A stretch of 9,704 nucleotides of DNA from an uncultured Pseudomonadota bacterium (GTDB lineage Bacteria > Myxococcota_A > UBA796 > GCA-2862545), in assembly GCA_937891875.1 (NCBI GenBank), contig CALATR010000661.1:1-9704 (forward strand). The letters run 5' to 3'. This document shows positions 6,166 through 9,704 of this stretch, piece after piece (position 1 is the stretch's first letter; each line of letters opens with the position of its first letter). Under the pieces are notes generated by a model. It had not been told where the DNA came from. It saw only the letters and a list, made by a program, of their open reading frames with translations, and ran no database searches. The translations under genes were made by a program, and so were the position numbers.

Positions 6166-7289
6166 CAGAACAGCTCCATGCCAGTGATGGCCTTGCCGAT
6201 GAAGTCGTAGAGAACGTCGGAGGTGGGGGCCATGACGCTGGCCGCCTGGGCATCGCGGAAGCGCCGCTCGACCCCGACCTCCTTGCGGAACGCAGCGCCG
6301 CCGCACACCCGCATCGTGGTGGCGAGCACGTCCAGCGCGGCATCGCCGGCCGCGGCCTTCACCTCGAGCACCCGCAGCATCGTGTCGGGTCGACCGGAGG
6401 TGACCGCCGCCATGGCGTCTTCCCAGAGCGTGCGCGCCATGTCCGCCTTCACCCTGGCCTTTGCCAGGTAGGCGCGCACGGTGGGCAGGTCGCGGAGGTG
6501 GGAGCTCAGGTGCTCGTAGCCGGTGCCGGAGACGTGGCCGGCGGCCCCCTGCAGCGCGCCCTCCATGAGCCCGATCGAGCACGCGGCGTTCATCAGGTTG
6601 AACACCGGCAGGACCTGGCCCATCATCACGTCGAAGCCGCCGCCGTCGCCGCCGAGGCGGTTGCTGGCCGGGATCCGCACCGCGTTCGCCGCGACCGGGG
6701 TCGAGTCGTTGCCGCGCAGGCCGAGCCCGTCGAAGGGCCCGGAGCGCGCGAGGCCGTCGGCGTCGGCAGGCACGAGCCAGATGGTGCTCGGCCCCTCGGC
6801 GGACATGGGCTGGCTGCTCCACACGTAGGCGGTCGCCTTGCCCGCAGACGTCACCCAGGACTTGCGGGCATCGATGATGATCTCGTCCCCATCGGCCTTG
6901 GCGGTGGAGAGCGGCGCCCAGAAGTGGCTCCGGCTGCCGGCCTCGGAGAAGGCGAGGGTCGACAGGTGCTCGCCCTGGGCGACCGCCTGGTTGACCTCGG
7001 CGCTGGCGTTGTGGGCCAGCACGGTGGCGCCGGCGTAGTGCATGCAGATGACCATCGCCGAGCTGCCGCAGTGCTGGGCGATGCGCTCGACCACGCGGGC
7101 GGCGTCGTCGGGGCCCCCGCCGAGGCCCCCGTGGGCGACCGGGGTCACGAGGCCGAACAGGCCGGCCTCGCGCAGGGCGTTGACGGTAGCGGTGGGAAAG
7201 GCAGCGTCAGAGTCGACCTGCACGGCATGCTCGGCGGCAGCCGTCAGCACGGGACGCAGGCGGTCCTCGAGGGAAGCGAACACACTCAT
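6165..7289 (-). CDS. Acyl-CoA dehydrogenase-fold flavoprotein (dehydrogenase or monooxygenase)
   Basis: A 374-residue member of the acyl-CoA dehydrogenase superfamily and the first gene of the operon. Recognisable parts are the N-terminal helical domain (ALREAGLFGLVTP, 38-50), the flavin-contact strand LAFSEAGSRSHFWAP (112-126), the beta domain segment FDGLGLRGNDSTPV (186-199) and the C-terminal helices ending GGAAFRKEVGVERRFRDAQA (330-349). At the position of the MCAD-type catalytic base (E in YEGT) the sequence reads MAPT (353-356), so that glutamate is absent. This suggests a different base or a reduced-flavin monooxygenase like the DszC/SfnB relatives; this is inference. The ATG at 7289 has GGAGGT (7299-7294) four bases upstream. 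Its TGA overlaps the next gene's ATG by one base. Confidence 0.85.
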   Translation of the reverse strand: MSVFASLEDRLRPVLTAAAEHAVQVDSDAAFPTATVNALREAGLFGLVTPVAHGGLGGGPDDAARVVERIAQHCGSSAMVICMHYAGATVLAHNASAEVNQAVAQGEHLSTLAFSEAGSRSHFWAPLSTAKADGDEIIIDARKSWVTSAGKATAYVWSSQPMSAEGPSTIWLVPADADGLARSGPFDGLGLRGNDSTPVAANAVRIPASNRLGGDGGGFDVMMGQVLPVFNLMNAACSIGLMEGALQGAAGHVSGTGYEHLSSHLRDLPTVRAYLAKARVKADMARTLWEDAMAAVTSGRPDTMLRVLEVKAAAGDAALDVLATTMRVCGGAAFRKEVGVERRFRDAQAASVMAPTSDVLYDFIGKAITGMELF

Positions 7290-7293
7290 GGTG

Positions 7294-7312
7294 ACCTCCG
7301 GGCGCTGCCCGG
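7294..7312 (-). promoter_or_regulatory. Hairpin overlapping the operon's Shine-Dalgarno
   Basis: On the sense (minus) strand, CCGGGC-AGC-GCCCGG (7312-7298) forms a perfect 6-base-pair stem with a 3-base loop. Its 3' arm contains the first two bases of the GGAGGT ribosome binding site (7299-7294). Folding would partly hide the site in front of the flavoprotein start, a layout consistent with translational control of the whole coupled operon. Confidence 0.5.
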
Positions 7313-7349
7313 GTGCCGAGTCAGCGCCTTCGTGGGGAAGGGCAAAGCA

Positions 7350-7366
7350 GGCCGGATCCTCCGGCC
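7350..7366 (-). promoter_or_regulatory. Leader hairpin, 7-bp perfect stem
   Basis: GGCCGGA and TCCGGCC pair across a 3-base loop in the untranslated leader of the operon. On the sense strand it is followed by TGCTTTGCCC rather than a U-tract, so it is not a convincing intrinsic terminator. It may be one helix of a larger structured leader. Confidence 0.45.
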
Positions 7367-7372
7367 CGACGT

Positions 7373-7411
7373 TGGACTCAGCGGTGGGTCATGGACTCCC
7401 TCCGTGGGTGG
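7373..7411. repeat. Imperfect tandem repeat in the operon leader
   Basis: TGGACTC occurs at 7373-7379 and 7392-7398 (19-base period), each followed by a GTGGGT-type stretch (7384-7389 and 7405-7410). The repeat lies just downstream of the candidate promoter. It could be a tandem operator or part of a leader structure. The first copy shares GACTCAGC with the palindrome in front of the LysR gene. Confidence 0.4.
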
Positions 7412-7414
7412 CTC

Positions 7415-7444
7415 AGTCTGGAGGGGCGCGCCCGACGGTGTCAA
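7415..7444 (-). promoter_or_regulatory. Candidate sigma-70 promoter of the three-gene operon
   Basis: On the minus strand, a perfect -35 hexamer TTGACA (7444-7439) is followed 18 bases later by CAGACT (7420-7415), a poor -10 matching the consensus at three positions. It would give a leader of roughly 120 bases before the flavoprotein ATG. The -35 is good but the -10 is weak, so confidence is modest. Confidence 0.4.
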
Positions 7445-7499
7445 TGCGCACGACGTGAAGTCGGTGTCTTCGGATGAGGCGTACCAGGCCCGGTTCAGC

Positions 7500-7509
7500 G
7501 AAACGTTTC
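7500..7509. promoter_or_regulatory. 10-bp perfect palindrome in the divergent intergenic region
   Basis: GAAACGTTTC lies about 90 bases upstream of the cytochrome start, in an AT-richer patch of the 308-base divergent gap (7290-7597). It could be an operator for the cytochrome gene. No convincing promoter hexamers were found beside it. The rest of 7445-7597 shows no gene. Confidence 0.3.
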
Positions 7510-7597
7510 ATGCTGGAATCCACGGGTTACGCGCCGCAGGATCCCGCTCACCGGCCCCGAGAACCGGCCTCCCCAGGGGATTCACCCCGGAGCCCCC

Positions 7598-8782
7598 ATG
7601 ACCCGCCTGCTCGCCGTTGTTGCGCTCCTGACCGCCTGTACCGGCGCTCCGCCCGCGACCTCCCCCGCCCCGGAGCAGCCTGCCGCTCCCGCGACCACCG
7701 CCGTCGCCGGCCTCGACCTCGACGACCCTTCGGCCTGCGCCACCTGCCACGACGCCATCGTCACGGAGTGGTCGGGCTCGATGCACGCGCGCGCTCACCA
7801 CGAGCAGGACCCGGTCTTCGCCGGGCTGCGCAGCCTGCGCATGAAGAAGGAGGGCGAGGCGGTCGCGCAGACCTGCGCGCAGTGCCACACCCCGCGCGAT
7901 CCCGCGAACACGGACAGCGCCGCAGCCAGGGCGGGGGTCAGCTGTGCCACCTGCCACGCGCTGTCCGCGGTCGACACCAGCGGAGCCCAGGTCGGCGCCG
8001 CCGCCCTGACGTTCTCCGACGACGGCGTGCTCCGCGCACAGCACGACATCCACAGCGCGGTCGCCCCGCACGGGGTGGGCAAGGCCGCGCCCTGGATCGC
8101 CGACGGCACCAGCGTCTGTCTCGCCTGCCACGGCCAGCTGAAGAACGGCCAGGACGTCGTCACCTGCAACACCGGTCCCGAGCACGCCGCGTCGGGGGTC
8201 GAGCAGAGCTGCACCGACTGCCACATGCCCGTGGTCGACGGCCCTGCTGGCAACGTCTCGACCGCGACGAAGCACCGCTCCCACGGCATGCTCGCCGGGC
8301 ACGGGCTGTGGGCCGATCCGCCCCAGGTCGAGCTGATGAAGAGCAACCTCGAAGGCCGGCTCTCCCGGTCCGGGGACCGGCTGGACCTGACCCTGACCGC
8401 CACCTCCGGGCACCACTTCCCCAGCGCCTTCCCGGGGCGCATGGTGCTGGTCAAGGTCGTCGGGCTCGACGCCAGCGGCGAGGTCGTGTGGCACAACTTC
8501 ACCGACGACCCGATGACCCAGGACCCCCAGGCGGTGTTCAACACCGTCTACGTCGATGCCGACGGCAAGCCGACCCTGCCGCCCTACGGCGTGTCGAAGA
8601 AGCGCGACACCCGGCTCGCTCCCGGCGAGACCCGCACCCTGACCTGGACCGTGCCTGCCGGCGTCGAGAAGACCAAGGCCACCCTCCTCTATCGGCTGGT
8701 TCCGCCGCCCGCGGTCGCCCCCTTCGGCCTCGAGGGTGCCCCCGAGGCCACCGCGAAGCCCTTCCTCACGATCGAGGAGTAG
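7598..8782 (+). CDS. Pentaheme c-type cytochrome lipoprotein (cytochrome c554-like N-terminal region)
   Basis: A 394-residue exported electron-transfer protein. A short signal peptide ends in the lipobox L-T-A-C with Cys14, so it is likely a lipoprotein, followed by a Pro/Ala/Thr linker to about residue 37. Five CXXCH heme-c sites follow: C47-H51 (CATCH), C93-H97 (CAQCH), C116-H120 (CATCH), C174-H178 (CLACH) and C205-H209 (CTDCH). Their arrangement recalls the cytochrome c554 family. From about 225 the protein lacks heme motifs and looks like a beta-rich domain beginning near HRSHGMLAGH and containing SGHHFPSAFPGR (270-281); histidines there could be distal heme or metal ligands. The partner and substrate are unknown. 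The ATG at 7598 has GGAG five bases upstream. Divergent from the flavoprotein operon. Confidence 0.88.
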   Translation: MTRLLAVVALLTACTGAPPATSPAPEQPAAPATTAVAGLDLDDPSACATCHDAIVTEWSGSMHARAHHEQDPVFAGLRSLRMKKEGEAVAQTCAQCHTPRDPANTDSAAARAGVSCATCHALSAVDTSGAQVGAAALTFSDDGVLRAQHDIHSAVAPHGVGKAAPWIADGTSVCLACHGQLKNGQDVVTCNTGPEHAASGVEQSCTDCHMPVVDGPAGNVSTATKHRSHGMLAGHGLWADPPQVELMKSNLEGRLSRSGDRLDLTLTATSGHHFPSAFPGRMVLVKVVGLDASGEVVWHNFTDDPMTQDPQAVFNTVYVDADGKPTLPPYGVSKKRDTRLAPGETRTLTWTVPAGVEKTKATLLYRLVPPPAVAPFGLEGAPEATAKPFLTIEE

Positions 8783-8854
8783 GGCCGGTCCTCCGCGCAG
8801 ACGGCGTCGCACGCGGTTAGCCTCGGGCGACGACGGACGAGCCCAGGAGGGGCG

Positions 8855-9550
8855 GTGGAACGACAGACCGTGATCGGCATCGTGGCAGTCGCGGTGGTCG
8901 GCCTGCTGCTCGCCGCGGCCGCGTTCTACCTGATGAGCCCGTCGGTGCCAGCGAGCTCGCCGATCGCCGCTGCACCGGCACCCGACGCACCACGCACCAC
9001 TGCGTCCGCATCCACCCCGCCGACCGAGCGCGCCCCGACGCCTCCGCCGAACACCCGCGCCGCGCCCCGTCCCGCCCCGGCCAGCACCGATCCCGCCCTG
9101 GCCCGTCCCGAGCTTGGCGCCCCCCCGCGTGCGGCCCCGCCCGGCGCCATCGCCCTCGACGAGCTCCTCGTGGCCACCGAGCGCTTCCGCAGCGAGCCCG
9201 TGTTCGCAGGCCTGCCCCCCGATGCCTCCCCCGCCGAGATCATCGAGCACCTGTCCGGCGTCATGGAAGACGTGGAGCAGCTCGAGGGCGAGTACCGCGC
9301 CATCGCCCACGAGAGCGCGGCAGACGATCCCGGCATCGCTGGCGAGGCCCTGATGCAGGCGGCGAGCCTCTACGAGCACGTCGCCGCCCAGCTCCCGCCC
9401 CCGGTGTCCGCCCAGCCCGACCCGGCCGATCCGTGGTCCCGCCAGCGCGAGGAGGTGCTGAACGGGCTGCACAAGCAGGCGCAGGCGCTCCGCGATGATG
9501 CCGTGCTGATCCACTCCGGCGGCACGGAGATGCCGGACGGGGAGCGGTGA
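8855..9550 (+). CDS. Single-pass membrane-anchored protein with Pro/Ala-rich linker, unknown function
   Basis: A 231-residue protein from a GTG start with a strong AGGAGG (8845-8850) four bases upstream. A membrane segment at about 6-27 is followed by a long low-complexity linker rich in Pro, Ala, Ser and Thr (about 28-98). A helical, acidic C-terminal domain of about 120 residues follows (LDELLVATERF, then EIIEHLSGVMEDVEQLEGEYRA in two helices, then further helices to 220). The linker would let the domain reach through a periplasmic or peptidoglycan layer. No family is recognised. It is 72 bases after the cytochrome stop, with a weak -10-like TAGCCT (8818-8823) in that gap, and its stop overlaps the next start by 4 bases. 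A long frame opposite it (7508-9514) looks like a shadow. Confidence 0.75.
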   Translation: MERQTVIGIVAVAVVGLLLAAAAFYLMSPSVPASSPIAAAPAPDAPRTTASASTPPTERAPTPPPNTRAAPRPAPASTDPALARPELGAPPRAAPPGAIALDELLVATERFRSEPVFAGLPPDASPAEIIEHLSGVMEDVEQLEGEYRAIAHESAADDPGIAGEALMQAASLYEHVAAQLPPPVSAQPDPADPWSRQREEVLNGLHKQAQALRDDAVLIHSGGTEMPDGER

Positions 9551-9704
9551 GCGACCGCCCCACCCTGCGCCGCCGGGTCCGGGCGTGGCTCGAGCGTCCC
9601 GCGGTCGACGTGGCCGTACTCGCGCTGATCTTCGCGTCGATCGTCGTCCTGGTCACCGAGATCGCGGTCGAGACCCGCATGCCGGAGTGGCTCCCGTGGC
9701 TCGA
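9547..9704 (+). CDS. Probable ion-channel-like membrane protein, N-terminal part (cut by window end)
   Basis: A GTG at 9547 forms a GTGA overlap with the preceding stop, so the two genes are translationally coupled. Fifty-two codons are visible: a basic N-terminus (SDRPTLRRRVRAWLERPAVD), one hydrophobic segment (about residues 21-39, VDVAVLALIFASIVVLVTE), then an amphipathic stretch MPEWLPWL. The pattern of Arg-rich cytoplasmic start, LERP, VD and a first membrane helix resembles the start of voltage-gated-type cation channels. With only one helix seen this is tentative; another multi-pass membrane protein is possible. Confidence 0.6.
   Translation, partial: MSDRPTLRRRVRAWLERPAVDVAVLALIFASIVVLVTEIAVETRMPEWLPWL

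Noticed and set aside
5309..6343. Upstream extension of the diiron protein to a 731-residue minus-strand frame
   Set aside because: The added part is Arg/Gly/Ala-rich, has no recognisable motifs and lies out of frame over the well-supported PhnD-like gene; the GTG at 5308 with a 4-base overlap explains the true start.
7376..7411. SAM-I riboswitch: the sense leader has GGAGGGA followed by ATGA and CCC
   Set aside because: The conserved CTGGCCC and GGCAACC elements and the P1 pairing are missing; the match is limited to a few G-rich bases.
7508..9514. 668-residue minus-strand frame opposite the cytochrome and the anchored protein
   Set aside because: Composition is typical of a GC-rich antisense shadow (Gly, Arg, Val, Ala rich, no domains), while the plus strand carries five CXXCH motifs, a lipobox and good ribosome binding sites.

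Overview
The window is about 70% GC, packed with genes on both strands, and uses GTG and ATG starts with clear Shine-Dalgarno sites. Two very short lipoprotein signal peptides, a pentaheme cytochrome and an overall delta-type gene style suggest a high-GC Myxococcota or deltaproteobacterium-like genome, possibly an environmental assembly. This placement is an inference; there is no rRNA or marker gene to settle it. No tRNA, rRNA or CRISPR array was seen.

Layout. Positions 1-292 (minus) hold the 5' end of a secreted lipoprotein. It is divergent from a TrmN6/YfiC-like SAM methyltransferase (353-1144, plus). The gap between that gene and the convergent RAYT transposase (1412-2224, minus) is filled almost to the base by a symmetric array of six 24-bp units, GTGTTC-N12-TTGCCC (1147-1411). 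This looks like a REP-type family associated with the RAYT. Next on the minus strand come a membrane-anchored protein of unknown function (2339-3001) and type I methionine aminopeptidase (3043-3792). Divergent from the latter is a stand-alone LysR-type DNA-binding domain of only 89 residues (3886-4155, plus).

The most intriguing part is a three-gene minus-strand operon (7289 down to 4148) whose reading frames overlap by 1 and 4 bases. It encodes an acyl-CoA dehydrogenase-fold flavoprotein without the usual C-terminal catalytic glutamate, a PhnD-like periplasmic-binding-protein fold without a signal peptide, and a fusion of a cysteine-less TusA-like domain with a diiron ferritin-like domain. 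The truncated LysR gene converges on it, overlapping its last 8 bases. I do not recognise this combination as a characterised pathway. It looks like a cytosolic redox or oxygenase module, perhaps for a sulfur- or phosphorus-containing small molecule, with a binding protein used as an enzyme, scaffold or sensor. Its leader has a candidate promoter, direct repeats and a hairpin touching the ribosome binding site.

Divergent from the operon, a pentaheme c-type cytochrome lipoprotein (7598-8782) is followed by a single-pass anchored protein with a Pro/Ala-rich linker (8855-9550). The latter is coupled by a 4-base overlap to the start of a probable ion-channel or other membrane protein (9547 to the window end).
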